From the NCBI GenBank assembly GCA_003217735.2, contig CP031585.1, positions 3,893,501 to 3,957,500 of the forward strand: a stretch of 64,000 bases of DNA, given 5' to 3'. The notes beneath the pieces were generated by a model. The model was not told the DNA's origin. It did not search any database and was given only the letters and a program-made list of their open reading frames with translations. The translations under genes and the position numbers were made by a program. This document shows, one piece after another, positions 15,847-24,880 of this stretch. Position 1 is the first letter of the stretch. The number at the start of each line of letters is the position of its first letter. The DNA is from Marinibacterium anthonyi (GTDB lineage: Bacteria; Pseudomonadota; Alphaproteobacteria; Rhodobacterales; Rhodobacteraceae).

Positions 15847-16310
15847 TCTTCGGGAAGCGTCTTTGGTCTCAGCTCGTGGACGAAATCCTCGAAATCATCC
15901 GCCGCCTGGAAGTTCTTGTAGACCGACGCGAACCGCACGTAGGCCACCGTGTCGATCCGGGCCAGGGCCTCCATCACGATCTCGCCGATGGTCTTGGACG
16001 GAATATCCGTCTCGCCCATGCTTTCCAGCCGCCGCACGATCCCGCTGATCATCTGGTCGATCCGCTCGGGTTCCACGGGCCGCTTCTGCATCGAGATCCG
16101 GATCGACCGCTCCAGCTTGGGCCGGTCGAAATCCTCGCGCTTGCCAGAGGTCTTGATCACCACCAGGTCGCGCAGCTGCACCCGTTCATAGGTGGTGAAT
16201 CGCCCGCCGCAGGCCGGGCAGAACCGGCGCCGCCGGATCGCCACGTGATCCTCCGCCGGACGCGAATCCTTCACCTGCGTATCGATATTGCCGCAAAACG
16301 GACACCGCAT
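15843..16310 (-). CDS. nrdR: Transcriptional repressor NrdR
   Basis: A 155-residue NrdR, the ATP/dATP-sensing repressor of ribonucleotide reductase genes. It begins with the zinc ribbon (C3, C6 and C31, C34 in MRCPFCGN and [13 protein letters not shown]), followed by an ATP-cone from about residue 49 ([20 protein letters not shown]). Length is standard. The nrdR-ribD overlap is a common arrangement in Proteobacteria. A consensus DnaA box (TTATCCACA) lies about 75 bp upstream of its start at 16386-16394. Confidence 0.95.
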   Translation of the reverse strand: MRCPFCGNIDTQVKDSRPAEDHVAIRRRRFCPACGGRFTTYERVQLRDLVVIKTSGKREDFDRPKLERSIRISMQKRPVEPERIDQMISGIVRRLESMGETDIPSKTIGEIVMEALARIDTVAYVRFASVYKNFQAADDFEDFVHELRPKTLPEE

Positions 16311-16385
16311 CCGCCGCCCCCTTCTCTTGTCATCCCGCCATGCCTGTCCGCGTCCGGGTCTTCCCTAGTGGGCGCCACTGCGCGT

Positions 16386-16394
16386 TTATCCACA
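16386..16394 (+). promoter_or_regulatory. DnaA box upstream of nrdR
   Basis: An exact TTATCCACA, the high-affinity DnaA site, between yjbQ and nrdR. A single site does not make an origin, but DnaA control of nucleotide-reduction genes is known in some bacteria, so a regulatory role near nrdR is possible. It could also be chance. Confidence 0.4.
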
Positions 16395-16483
16395 AGTATA
16401 GGGGAGCCTCAAGAGATTGGGTAGAGGAATTGACATTGCCCCAGATACGGAATTCTCATTTCGGAGAATCGGTCACAGGGGTG

Positions 16484-16906
16484 TCATTCGCCAATGAAGG
16501 CCAGCGCGACCTGCCGTCGATGCGGGCGCGTGCGGTGTTCGACAAGGTAGATGCCCTGCCAGGTGCCCAGCATCGCCCGCCCGCCCGAAACCGGTATGGT
16601 CAGGCTGACCGGCATCATCGCCGCCTTGATATGCGCGGGCATGTCGTCGGGGCCTTCGGCGCGGTGCAGAAGGTAGGCCATCGACGGGTCATCCGCCGGC
16701 GGGACAAGCCGGCGGAAAAAGGCGGCAAGGTCGGTCTGGACGTCCGGATCGGCATTTTCCTGGATCAGCAGCGAACAGGAAGTGTGGCGCACGAACACCG
16801 TGACCACGCCATCTGTCGCGCCCTGATCCGCCAGCCAGCCCTGCACCGCATCTGTGAAGTCGTAAAAGCCGGGCCCCTGGGTGGCAATCTCGATCCGGGC
16901 GACCAT
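16484..16906 (-). CDS. yjbQ: YjbQ family protein (UPF0047)
   Basis: A 140-residue single-domain protein of the YjbQ/UPF0047 family. Visible landmarks are FYDFTDAVQGWL, VFVRHTSCSLLIQENADPDVQTDL, HRAEGPDDMPAHIKAAMMPVSL and GTWQGIYLVEHR. The conserved histidines and the RHTS motif form a metal-binding site; some members have weak thiamin-phosphate synthase activity, and the physiological role is unclear. It starts 7 bp after the preceding secreted-protein gene on the same strand, so it may be the last gene of that run. Confidence 0.9.
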   Translation of the reverse strand: MVARIEIATQGPGFYDFTDAVQGWLADQGATDGVVTVFVRHTSCSLLIQENADPDVQTDLAAFFRRLVPPADDPSMAYLLHRAEGPDDMPAHIKAAMMPVSLTIPVSGGRAMLGTWQGIYLVEHRTRPHRRQVALAFIGE

Positions 16907-16913
16907 GCCTGGC

Positions 16914-17324
16914 TCAGTTGCCGTCGTGCGGGTTGTCGATGTCGTCGCAGCCTCGGTTCGCCTCGGACATGGTCATCCAGGTGCCGGGCGCAAAGCTGTC
17001 GCCGTTGGCGCCCGCGCTCACGCCGGCGGCGGCGGGATCCATGGTGAACTTCACCCCGTCGCCGCTTTCCTTGAACGAGGTCGGTGCCGGGCCGCTGACC
17101 ACGTAGATCTTGCTGTCCCAGTCCATCTTGGCCTCGCGGCCGTATTTCACGGCGCCGCACCAATAGCCGCGCGGGTCGTCGCCCATGTTCGAGACCACTT
17201 CGATCACGTGGTCGCCGTCCTGGTAGATGTCGCTGCCACCGGGGCCGCGCAGGATTTCCTTCTGGGCGACGGCCGGGGTGGCCAGGGCGGCCAAGACAAG
17301 GATGTGGGTCATCTTGATGGGCAT
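16914..17324 (-). CDS. Secreted hypothetical protein, tandem paralogue 1
   Basis: 136 residues from the ATG at 17324 (GGAG about eight bases upstream; an ATG nine codons earlier is less likely). A signal peptide ends after PAVAQ. The mature protein shares with the two genes upstream the order GPGGSDIYQ, VIEVVSN, a WCGA motif (GYWCGAVKYG), a PTSF segment, VKFTMDPAAAGV and a C-terminal CDDIDNP. The two cysteines could form a disulfide. Together with 17382 and 17849 it is a family created by tandem duplication; function is unknown. Confidence 0.75.
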   Translation of the reverse strand: MPIKMTHILVLAALATPAVAQKEILRGPGGSDIYQDGDHVIEVVSNMGDDPRGYWCGAVKYGREAKMDWDSKIYVVSGPAPTSFKESGDGVKFTMDPAAAGVSAGANGDSFAPGTWMTMSEANRGCDDIDNPHDGN

Positions 17325-17381
17325 TGCAGGTCTCCGTCTGCGGTTACTCAATAGGGCACGACCGGACCCTTCGGGCGCCGG

Positions 17382-17786
17382 TCAACGATTGCTTGGGTTG
17401 TCCAGCCGCGCGCAGTCCTTGTTGGCGAAGCTGACGGTCATGTAGGCGCCGGGCTGCAGTTCCCAGCTGAGCGCCCCGGCCACCACGCCGGCGGCCTGCG
17501 GATCCAGCGTGAAACGCACTCCGGGACGGCGGCCATCCTCGAAGCTGCTGGGTTCGCTCCCGCGCACGACGACGATGTTGTCCTTCCAGCCGGCCTTCAT
17601 GCTCTTGCGCGCGAATTTCGAAGCGCCGCACCACATCGCCTTGCCGCCGCCCGTCGCCACGACTTCGAACACGTTCTGATCGACGCGGTAGATCGTCGAT
17701 CCGCCGGGGCCGAACATCTTGTCCTGGGCCAGTGCGGGTGCGGCAAACGCAAGGGTGGCTGCGCAAAGGCAGATGGCGAATTTCAT
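17382..17786 (-). CDS. Secreted hypothetical protein, tandem paralogue 2
   Basis: 134 residues with a clear signal peptide (AICLCAATLAFAAPALAQ) and AGGAG six bases before the ATG at 17786. It repeats the family order: GPGGSTIYRV, VFEVVAT, MWCGASKFARK, PSSFEDG, VRFTLDPQAAGVVAG, and DCARLDNP near the end. It is the copy closest to paralogue 1. A much longer frame runs upstream to 18101 but would remove the signal peptide, so it is rejected. Periplasmic location is inferred. Confidence 0.78.
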   Translation of the reverse strand: MKFAICLCAATLAFAAPALAQDKMFGPGGSTIYRVDQNVFEVVATGGGKAMWCGASKFARKSMKAGWKDNIVVVRGSEPSSFEDGRRPGVRFTLDPQAAGVVAGALSWELQPGAYMTVSFANKDCARLDNPSNR

Positions 17787-17848
17787 AGGCGGCTCCTGGG
17801 GCTGCTCCTGTCGGGGCCCGGCCCCCTTGTTGGTCCGTGATGGCCCCG

Positions 17849-18271
17849 TCAGCGCGGGAAGTGAAGGCGCGGACAGCTTGAGTTGCCGTCCTGCACGGTC
17901 TTGGTGTCGCCCACCACCAGCGCGTTGGGGCTGTAGCTTTGCAACGTGTCGATCCCCAGCGCGGCGGGGTTCAGCGTGAATTGAACCGAGGACCGCCGGC
18001 CGGTGGCCTGGCTGTGCCCCAGCGTGCGCGAGATCGTCACCGGCGTGGTCCAGCCCGCGCCCAGCACGCGGCGCGCATAGGTCGCGGCCCCGCACCACCA
18101 CAGGTCATAGCCCCGGCCGGAATTGCCGACGACCTCGAAGACATTGTCATTGATCTTGTAGACACGGGCCTGGCCGGGCGTGGCCAGGAAATTCTGCGCC
18201 TGCGCCGCACCTGCGACAGTAAGGGCCAGGGCCGTGATCAGCAGGCGTAACTTGGGCATCGACTCACTCAT
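17849..18271 (-). CDS. Secreted hypothetical protein, tandem paralogue 3
   Basis: 140 residues with a signal peptide ending near GAAQAQ; the start could also be Met5 at 18259. The family order is retained but more diverged: RVYKINDNVFEVVGN, LWWCGAATYARR, VQFTLNPAALGI and CPRLHFP close to the C-terminus. It is the first gene in the direction of transcription and the most different, so it may be the oldest copy. No enzyme motif is visible. Confidence 0.75.
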   Translation of the reverse strand: MSESMPKLRLLITALALTVAGAAQAQNFLATPGQARVYKINDNVFEVVGNSGRGYDLWWCGAATYARRVLGAGWTTPVTISRTLGHSQATGRRSSVQFTLNPAALGIDTLQSYSPNALVVGDTKTVQDGNSSCPRLHFPR

Positions 18272-18349
18272 TCTTGACGTGACGCCAACAGGTTAACCGT
18301 GTTTTCGTTTCAACCCAATCCGTTCACGGCGAATTTATCCGGCTGTGGC

Positions 18350-18889
18350 CTAGGAGGTCGCAAGGGGCGTTTCATCAACGGGTTGCAGCCAGCCCCGGTA
18401 GCGGATCATCGGGCCCAGGATCGGCAGCGCAGCGCTGATGTCGAACTGCAGGCGCCCGTCCTCGCCGGTTTCCACGCCGTCGCTACGCGGCAGGACAGCG
18501 CGCGGGAGCCGCAGACCGCAAAGCGTACCGCCGATGACATCCACATGCAGCGCCCCCGCCTCGTCGCGCAGGCACATGATCAGGCAGACCGGCCCGAAGC
18601 GTTCCAACAGCAGGCTGCCCCGACGTTCGATGCGCGAGGTCAGGAGGTGCCCGTCGAAATCGCGCTGCCACGTCGCGCTGTCCGGTCCGCCGCGCACCGA
18701 CATCCGCATCGGCCGGTCCCGCATCGCCGGGGGAAAGCCGAAGAGGTCGGCCAGCCGCCCCGCGATGCCGACCCCACGGGCCACGGTGACCCGGCCTTCG
18801 AAATCGCCATTGTCCGCCCCGTGAAAAGCGCGGATCGCGGCGTCGACGACAAGGCCGTCGCAGTCGATGATCTTGCCGAAGGGATCCAT
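18350..18889 (-). CDS. DUF4166 domain protein
   Basis: About 179 residues, soluble, resembling DUF4166: RVTVARGVGIAGRLADLFGFPPA, WQRDFDGHLLTS, LLERFGPVCLIM, and a C-terminal FDISAALPILGPMIRYRGWLQP. DUF4166 often occurs alone or fused to a saccharopine-dehydrogenase-like domain, with no known activity. The ATG at 18889 is preferred over an in-frame GTG two codons earlier. It starts just after the rpoD terminator, so it is probably transcribed separately or by read-through from rpoD. Confidence 0.7.
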   Translation of the reverse strand: MDPFGKIIDCDGLVVDAAIRAFHGADNGDFEGRVTVARGVGIAGRLADLFGFPPAMRDRPMRMSVRGGPDSATWQRDFDGHLLTSRIERRGSLLLERFGPVCLIMCLRDEAGALHVDVIGGTLCGLRLPRAVLPRSDGVETGEDGRLQFDISAALPILGPMIRYRGWLQPVDETPLATS

Positions 18890-18901
18890 GGCCACCCATG
18901 A

Positions 18902-18927
18902 AAAAAGCGCCCCGGAGGGCGCTTTTC
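18902..18927 (-). terminator. Rho-independent terminator of rpoD
   Basis: Immediately after the rpoD stop, the minus strand forms a stem AAAAGCGCCC / GGGCGCTTTT with a four-base loop and ends in a run of six T. It is the clearest intrinsic terminator in the window. Confidence 0.9.
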
Positions 18928-18928
18928 C

Positions 18929-20911
18929 TTACTGGTCCAGGAACGACCGCAGCTTGCGGCTTCGGCTGGGGTGCTTGAGCTTGCGCAGCGCCTTTGCCTC
19001 GATCTGGCGGATCCGTTCGCGGGTCACGCTGAACTGCTGACCGACCTCTTCCAGCGTGTGGTCGGTGTTCATGCCGATGCCGAAACGCATCCGCAGAACC
19101 CGTTCCTCGCGCGGGGTAAGCGACGCCAGAACGCGGGTCGTGGTCTCCTTGAGGTTTTCCTGGATCGCGCTGTCCAGCGGCAGGACGGCGTTCTTGTCCT
19201 CGATGAAATCGCCCAGCTGGCTGTCTTCCTCGTCGCCGATCGGCGTTTCGAGAGAGATCGGCTCCTTGGCGATCTTCATCACCTTGCGGACCTTTTCCAG
19301 CGGCATCTGCAGCTTTTCGGCCAGTTCTTCCGGGGTCGGCTCGCGGCCGATCTCGTGCAGCATCTGGCGCCCGGTGCGGACCAGCTTGTTGATCGTCTCG
19401 ATCATGTGGACCGGGATCCGGATGGTCCGGGCCTGGTCGGCGATCGACCGGGTGATGGCCTGACGGATCCACCAGGTGGCGTAGGTCGAGAACTTGTAAC
19501 CGCGGCGGTATTCGAACTTGTCGACGGCCTTCATCAGGCCGATGTTGCCTTCCTGGATCAGGTCCAGGAACTGCAGACCACGGTTCGTGTACTTCTTGGC
19601 GATCGAGATCACGAGGCGCAGGTTGGCCTCGACCATTTCCTTCTTGGCCTGACGGGCTTCTTTCTCGCCCTTCTGGACCTGCTGGACGATGCGGCGGAAT
19701 TCACCGATGTCGACACCGACATACTGGCCCACCTGGGCCATGTCCGACCGCAGTTCCTCGACCTTGTCCGAGGACCGTTCGATGAACATCTGCCAGCCCC
19801 GGCCCGGCTTTTCGGCCATGTCCGACAGCCAGTTGGGATCCAGTTCGCGCCCGCGATAGGCGTCGACGAATTCCTTGCGGTTGATCCGTGCCTGGTCGGC
19901 CAGCTTCACCATCGCGCTGTCGATCGACATGACCCGGCGGTTGATGCCGTACAGCTGGTCGATCAGCGCTTCGATCCGGTTGTTGTGCAGGTGAAGTTCG
20001 TTCACCAGCTTCACGATCTCGGACCGCAGCAACTGATACATCGCCTCGTCGTCCGCGTCGAAGGAGCCATCCTCGTTCAGCGTCGCCGAGATCCGGCTGT
20101 CCTGCATTTCCGACAGCTGGACATAATCGTCGGCGATCTTCTCGAGCGTGATCAGCACCTTGTCCTTCAGCGCGGCTTCCATGGCCGCAAGCGACATGTT
20201 GGCCTGATCGTCGTCGTCGTCGTCATCCTCGCGCGAGATCGGATTGCCGTCGGCATCCAGCTCGGGGCCCTTGTCCTCGGTCTTGTTGGACTGGACAGCG
20301 GACGTATCGACAAGGCCTTCCTCGACATCGCCGTCTTCGCCAAGCTGGTTGTCGAAGGTGGTTTCAAGGTCGATCACGTCGCGCAGAAGGATGTCTTCGG
20401 ACAGAAGTTCCTCGCGCCAGATGGTGATCGCCTGGAAGGTCAGCGGGCTTTCGCACAGCCCTGCGATCATCGTGTTCCGGCCCGCTTCGATCCGCTTGGC
20501 GATGGCGATCTCGCCCTCGCGGCTCAGCAGTTCGACCGACCCCATCTCGCGCAGGTACATGCGCACCGGGTCATCGGTACGGTCCAGCTTCTCGGTCGAC
20601 TGGTTGGCGAGCGTGACCTCGCGGGCGTCGTTGGTCGTGGTGACCTCGGTCGAGCCCTTGTTCTCTTCTTCCTCGGCCTCTTCATCCTCGATGATGTTGA
20701 TGCCCATCTCGGAGAGCATCGACATCACGTCCTCGATCTGCTCCGAGCTGACCTGATCGGGCGGCAGGACCTGGTTGAGCTGATCGTAGGTGATGTAGCC
20801 CTTCTCGCGAGCTTCGCCGATCATCTTCTTGACGGCGGCCTGGCTCATATCGAGCGAGATTTCCTGATCCTGGTCTTCCGTCTTCTGGTCTTCGGTGTCC
20901 TTGGCGGCCAT
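18929..20911 (-). CDS. rpoD: RNA polymerase primary sigma factor RpoD (sigma-70)
   Basis: A 660-residue primary sigma factor. Region 1.1 covers about 20-90. It is followed by an acidic low-complexity stretch, then region 1.2 ([11 protein letters not shown]), the non-conserved region with a poly-Asp run (EDDDDDDDQ), region 2 ([32 protein letters not shown]), region 3, and region 4 with the [20 protein letters not shown] helix-turn-helix. It directs RNA polymerase to housekeeping promoters. It lies just downstream of dnaG, a conserved macromolecular-synthesis arrangement, and ends at a strong terminator. Confidence 0.97.
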   Translation of the reverse strand: MAAKDTEDQKTEDQDQEISLDMSQAAVKKMIGEAREKGYITYDQLNQVLPPDQVSSEQIEDVMSMLSEMGINIIEDEEAEEEENKGSTEVTTTNDAREVTLANQSTEKLDRTDDPVRMYLREMGSVELLSREGEIAIAKRIEAGRNTMIAGLCESPLTFQAITIWREELLSEDILLRDVIDLETTFDNQLGEDGDVEEGLVDTSAVQSNKTEDKGPELDADGNPISREDDDDDDDQANMSLAAMEAALKDKVLITLEKIADDYVQLSEMQDSRISATLNEDGSFDADDEAMYQLLRSEIVKLVNELHLHNNRIEALIDQLYGINRRVMSIDSAMVKLADQARINRKEFVDAYRGRELDPNWLSDMAEKPGRGWQMFIERSSDKVEELRSDMAQVGQYVGVDIGEFRRIVQQVQKGEKEARQAKKEMVEANLRLVISIAKKYTNRGLQFLDLIQEGNIGLMKAVDKFEYRRGYKFSTYATWWIRQAITRSIADQARTIRIPVHMIETINKLVRTGRQMLHEIGREPTPEELAEKLQMPLEKVRKVMKIAKEPISLETPIGDEEDSQLGDFIEDKNAVLPLDSAIQENLKETTTRVLASLTPREERVLRMRFGIGMNTDHTLEEVGQQFSVTRERIRQIEAKALRKLKHPSRSRKLRSFLDQ

Positions 20912-21024
20912 TCGGTGCTCCTGATGGGATCGGGGCGATTCGATATCGGCGAATCATTAGCGCGACAATCTGATTCGGCTACCCGCTTACCCGCATTTAT
21001 TTACCTTGTTGTCACCATACGGTG

Positions 21025-22953
21025 TCACGTTCCGCGTTTATTGAAGGATATTTGCGCCAGCAAAGCATCCAGGGCAGACCGTTCGTCCCGTTTCATGGAA
21101 ACCCCGTTCTCCCCGATGTCATACTCGGCTGTATCCTCCTGCTCGCTGCGCACGGCACGATTGCGCGCTTGCGCCGCTTCTCCCAGACGCCAGGTCACCG
21201 CTTCGTCGGCAAAGCCATCCTCGAGCGCCTCGGCGATCTCCACGTTGAGGCCGCGCGCGGCAGCGAGTTTTGCCATTTCCTCCGCAACGGTCATGCGCGC
21301 AATTTCGGCATCGCCCGGGTTGCGGGTTGCCCGGCATATGGCCACATGGCGAAGCCGGGTGAGATTTTCAAGGGCTTCCTTGCCGACAGCCTCGTGCAGG
21401 GCGGCCTCGTCCGCGTCATGGCGCAACAAAATATCGCGCAGGCGCGAATGTTCGGGATCGCGGCAGGTCATCGCCAGAAGCCCGTCGTCGAATTCGGGGG
21501 CGATCTGCGGTGTCAGGATCAGCGCCGCCAGGACGACGGCCTCGCGCATGTGTTCCTGCGCGGCGTCGTCGGCGGTGGCCAGATAAGACAGCCGCGTCAC
21601 CTGTGCGGGTCCCTCGCGCAACGGCGTGGCCTTCCAGTTGCCCTTGCCCTTTGCCCCGCGCGGCGTGCGGTCGGAAAACAGCTTCCACGTCAGGTTCCGC
21701 AATTCGCGTTCATAGTGCAGACGCAGGGACTGGTCCTGGATGCTTGCGGTCACCTGCTTCAGGTCATGTTCCAGTGCGGCCTTGCGTTCGGGGCTGTCAA
21801 AGATCTTGCCCTCGATCGCCCTGCCCCAGATCAGCGTGACCATGGGCTGCGCGCCGTCCAGCACCTTCTGCACCGCTTCCGCCCCGTCCGAGCGCAGCAG
21901 GTCATCGGGATCCTTGCCGTCGGGCATCAGCGCAAAGCGCAGGGATTTGCCCGGCTCAAGCAGCGGCAGGGCCAGGTCGACCACCCTGAGCGCCGCCTTG
22001 ATCCCGGCCTTGTCGCCGTCCAGCGACATCACCGGCTCGGACGCCATGCGCCACAGCAGTTGCAGCTGCGGTTCGGTCACGGCGGTGCCCAGGGGGGCGA
22101 CCGACGCCTCGAATCCGGCCTCGGCCAGGGCGATCACGTCCATGTAGCCTTCGGCTACGATCAGCTTCTGCCCCCGTCCGGCGGCGGCGCGCGCGGGCCC
22201 GAGGTTGTACAGGTTGCGCCCCTTGTCGAACAGCGCGGTTTCCGGCGAATTCAGGTATTTCGCCGGATCGTTCGGGTCCATCGCCCGGCCGCCGAAGGCA
22301 ATCGCCCGGCCGCGCGCGTCGCGGATCGGGAACATCACCCGGTTGCGGAAGATGTCGTACGGGTTGCCACCGCGTGTCGAAGGCTTGGCCAGCCCCGCGC
22401 CGAAGATCAGGTCCTCGGCCACGCCCTTGCCGCGCAGATTGTCCCAAAGACCCTGCCAGCCGTCCGGGGCGAACCCGATCTCCCACCGCTCCAGCGCGGC
22501 TTCGTTCAGGCCGCGCCGCGCCAGGTAGGCGCGCGCGTCGGACCCGGCGCCGGTGCGCAGCTGCAGGCGATAGAACTGCACCGCCTGTTCCATCACCTCG
22601 CTCAGCATGGTCTGGCGGTCGAGCTTCTTTTGCGCCTGCGGATCGCGGGCGGGCATCTGCAGGCCGGCCTCGCGCGCAAGGATTTCCACCGCTTCCATGA
22701 ACGACACGTTCTCGGACTCCTTCACGAATCCGATGATGTCGCCCTTCGCCTGGCAGCCGAAGCAATAGTAGAAACCCTTGCGGTCATCCACGTGGAAGCT
22801 TGCGGTCTTCTCGTGGTGGAACGGGCATGGCGACCACCAGTCGCCCTTGCCCTGATTCGACTTGCGCATGTCCCAGGTCACCTTGCGGCCGACCACCTGG
22901 CTCAGGCTCAGGCGGCCGCGCAGTTCGTCCAGGAAATTCGGCGGAAGGCTCAT
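21025..22953 (-). CDS. dnaG: DNA primase
   Basis: A 642-residue DnaG that makes RNA primers at the replication fork. The CHC2 zinc finger is intact (C43, H46, C64, C67 in CPFHHEKT and YYCFGCQAKGD). The catalytic core includes FRNRVMFPIRDARG and EIGFAPDG. The TOPRIM domain has VAEGYMDVIAL and SLDGDKAG, and the C-terminal region binds helicase. Its stop lies 114 bp before rpoD; that gap has a GATTCG-N7-CGAATC inverted repeat at 20937-20955 that may belong to an rpoD promoter. Confidence 0.97.
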   Translation of the reverse strand: MSLPPNFLDELRGRLSLSQVVGRKVTWDMRKSNQGKGDWWSPCPFHHEKTASFHVDDRKGFYYCFGCQAKGDIIGFVKESENVSFMEAVEILAREAGLQMPARDPQAQKKLDRQTMLSEVMEQAVQFYRLQLRTGAGSDARAYLARRGLNEAALERWEIGFAPDGWQGLWDNLRGKGVAEDLIFGAGLAKPSTRGGNPYDIFRNRVMFPIRDARGRAIAFGGRAMDPNDPAKYLNSPETALFDKGRNLYNLGPARAAAGRGQKLIVAEGYMDVIALAEAGFEASVAPLGTAVTEPQLQLLWRMASEPVMSLDGDKAGIKAALRVVDLALPLLEPGKSLRFALMPDGKDPDDLLRSDGAEAVQKVLDGAQPMVTLIWGRAIEGKIFDSPERKAALEHDLKQVTASIQDQSLRLHYERELRNLTWKLFSDRTPRGAKGKGNWKATPLREGPAQVTRLSYLATADDAAQEHMREAVVLAALILTPQIAPEFDDGLLAMTCRDPEHSRLRDILLRHDADEAALHEAVGKEALENLTRLRHVAICRATRNPGDAEIARMTVAEEMAKLAAARGLNVEIAEALEDGFADEAVTWRLGEAAQARNRAVRSEQEDTAEYDIGENGVSMKRDERSALDALLAQISFNKRGT

Positions 22954-22978
22954 GCGTCGGGATCCGATGAGGGTTGGT

Positions 22979-23323
22979 TCAGTTCAGGCTGTCCTTGAAG
23001 GCGTCCCAGTTGGCGAGGCACTGTTCGGACCAGACCGCGCTGAGGTCGTTCTTGCGAAGGTCGCGCCTTTTCTGTTGGTAGACCCAGGGCGCCAGCTGGA
23101 CAATGGCGTTGTCGTAATTGTCGGGCCATTCGGGGTCGCTCGCCAGGATCGCCTCGCGCACGTCGCGTTCATCGACGCGGTCCAGGCGGGCCTGCTGGAT
23201 TGCGCCGACCACCTTGGCGGTCTCGGCGCAGTAGTCTTCCTTGGTGACCTCGTCGGCCTGTGCTGCGGTCGCCATCGAAAACCCAAGGGCCAATGCAAAA
23301 GCAACCGGGGTGAAGCGGATCAT
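22979..23323 (-). CDS. Small secreted hypothetical protein
   Basis: 114 residues with a signal peptide cleaved near ATAAQA. The mature part is helical and has two cysteines, in EDYCAETA and SEQCLANW, that could pair. It contains DRVDERDVREAILASDPEWP. It lies 25 bp upstream of dnaG on the same strand, so it may share its transcript. I know of no function; periplasmic location is inferred from the signal peptide. Confidence 0.72.
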   Translation of the reverse strand: MIRFTPVAFALALGFSMATAAQADEVTKEDYCAETAKVVGAIQQARLDRVDERDVREAILASDPEWPDNYDNAIVQLAPWVYQQKRRDLRKNDLSAVWSEQCLANWDAFKDSLN

Positions 23324-23413
23324 GTATGCCTCCAGAATCGGGATCTCCCGAAGGTTACAGGTCCCGCGCCCCGGCTTCCATCACCCATCTGCCCCGCCGC
23401 GGGCCGACGCCGA

Positions 23414-23461
23414 TCACAACCGCATTCACAACCGCTGTCACAACCGCTGTCACAACCCCTT
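23414..23461. repeat. Four 12-bp tandem repeats across the gdhA stop codon
   Basis: Units of TCACAACCGCTG (first and last slightly changed). On the minus strand each unit carries TGA in the gdhA reading frame, so the stop codon itself has been multiplied. Confidence 0.75.
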
Positions 23462-24880
23462 GGCCCGGTAGCTGGTCGCCACCTTGGTGATCGACACCAG
23501 GTAGGCCGCCGTGCGCAGATCCTGCACGTCGTCGCGCGAATGCCAGACCTCGCGCATGGACTGGTAGGCGATGCGCATCGTGTCATCGAGCCCCGATCGC
23601 ACCAGTTCGAGTTCGTCCGCGCCGCGCAGGTAACGTTCCTTGAACCGCGGATCCAGCGTCCAGGAATTGCCCAGCGAGGCCGACAGCCGTTCCAGTTCGG
23701 TTATGACAAGCTGATGGCGCGCCTCCTCCTGGCGGCGCTGCATGCGACCGAACCGGATATGGGACAGGTTCTTGACCCATTCGAAGTAGGACACCGTGAC
23801 GCCCCCGGCATTGGCGTACATGTCCGGGATGATCACCGTGCCCCGCGCCCGCAGGACATCGTCGGCCCCCGCGGTGATCGGCCCGTTCGCCGCCTCGATG
23901 ATCAGCGGCGCCTTGATGCGGTCGGCATTGCCCAGGTTGATCACCCCTTCCAGGGCGGCCGGAATCAGGATGTCGCAGTCTTCTTCCAGCACCTTGCCGT
24001 CATCGGCCAGGTGCGCGGCATCGGGAAAGCCCGCGACCCCGCCGTGATGCATCAGCCAGGCGCGCACCGCTTCCACGTCCAGCCCGTCGGGGCTGAACAG
24101 CGCGCCGTCGTGTTCGATGATCCCCGTGATGATCGCGCCGTCTTCCTCCTGCAGGAACTTGGCGGCGTGATAGCCCACGTTGCCAAGGCCCTGCACGATG
24201 ACCCGCTTGCCCTCCAGGGTGCCCGACAGCCCCGCCTTGGCCGCATCCTCGGGATGGCGGAAGAATTCGCGCAGGGCGTATTGCACCCCCCGCCCCGTCG
24301 CCTCCACCCGGCCGGAAATCCCGCCGGCGTTCAGCGGCTTGCCCGTCACGCAGGCGCGGGCGTTGATGTCGGTGGTGTTCATGCGGGCGTATTGATCGGC
24401 GATCCAGGCCATCTCGCGTTCGCCCGTCCCCATGTCGGGGGCCGGCACGTTCTGGGCCGGGTCGATCAGGTCGCGCTTGGCCAGTTCATAGGCGAAACGG
24501 CGGGTGATGAGCTCCAGCTCGTATTCGTCGTATTGCCGGGGATCGATGCGCAACCCGCCCTTGGATCCCCCGAACGGCGCCTCGACCAATGCGCATTTGT
24601 AGGTCATCAACGCGGCCAGCGCCTCGACCTCGTCCTGGTTGACGTTCAGCGCATAGCGGATGCCGCCCTTGACCGGTTCCATGTGTTCGGAATGGACGGA
24701 CCGATAGCCGGTGAAGGTCTGGATCCCGCCGCGCAACCGCACGCCGAAGCGCACGGTGTAGGTGGCGTTGCACACCCGGATCTTTTCTTCCAGCCCCGGC
24801 GGCATGTCCATCAGCGCCACGGCGCGGTTGAACATCAGATCCACGCTTTCGCGGAAACTCGGTTCGGTCTTGATGGTCAT
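23450..24880 (-). CDS. gdhA: Glu/Leu/Phe/Val-type glutamate dehydrogenase
   Basis: A 476-residue dehydrogenase interconverting glutamate and 2-oxoglutarate with NAD(P). The substrate domain has the lysine-containing ALMTYKCALVEAPFGGSKGG and APDMGTGEREMAWIADQY. The nucleotide-binding domain has VIVQGLGNVGYHAAKFL, and the C-terminal part has PITAGADDVLRARG and ANAGGVTVSYFEW. GAGGAGG lies nine bases before the ATG. The 3' end runs straight into a 12-bp tandem repeat. Upstream is a long gap with an 18-bp palindrome at 25041 that may be an operator. Confidence 0.93.
   Translation of the reverse strand: MTIKTEPSFRESVDLMFNRAVALMDMPPGLEEKIRVCNATYTVRFGVRLRGGIQTFTGYRSVHSEHMEPVKGGIRYALNVNQDEVEALAALMTYKCALVEAPFGGSKGGLRIDPRQYDEYELELITRRFAYELAKRDLIDPAQNVPAPDMGTGEREMAWIADQYARMNTTDINARACVTGKPLNAGGISGRVEATGRGVQYALREFFRHPEDAAKAGLSGTLEGKRVIVQGLGNVGYHAAKFLQEEDGAIITGIIEHDGALFSPDGLDVEAVRAWLMHHGGVAGFPDAAHLADDGKVLEEDCDILIPAALEGVINLGNADRIKAPLIIEAANGPITAGADDVLRARGTVIIPDMYANAGGVTVSYFEWVKNLSHIRFGRMQRRQEEARHQLVITELERLSASLGNSWTLDPRFKERYLRGADELELVRSGLDDTMRIAYQSMREVWHSRDDVQDLRTAAYLVSITKVATSYRAKGL

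Noticed and set aside
18971-21586. An 871-codon plus-strand frame opposite rpoD
   Set aside because: It is a shadow of rpoD and dnaG; its sequence is low-complexity and lacks any domain.
23414-23461. A CRISPR-like array from the repeated 12-bp units
   Set aside because: Units are directly adjacent without spacers, far shorter than CRISPR repeats, and there are no cas genes.
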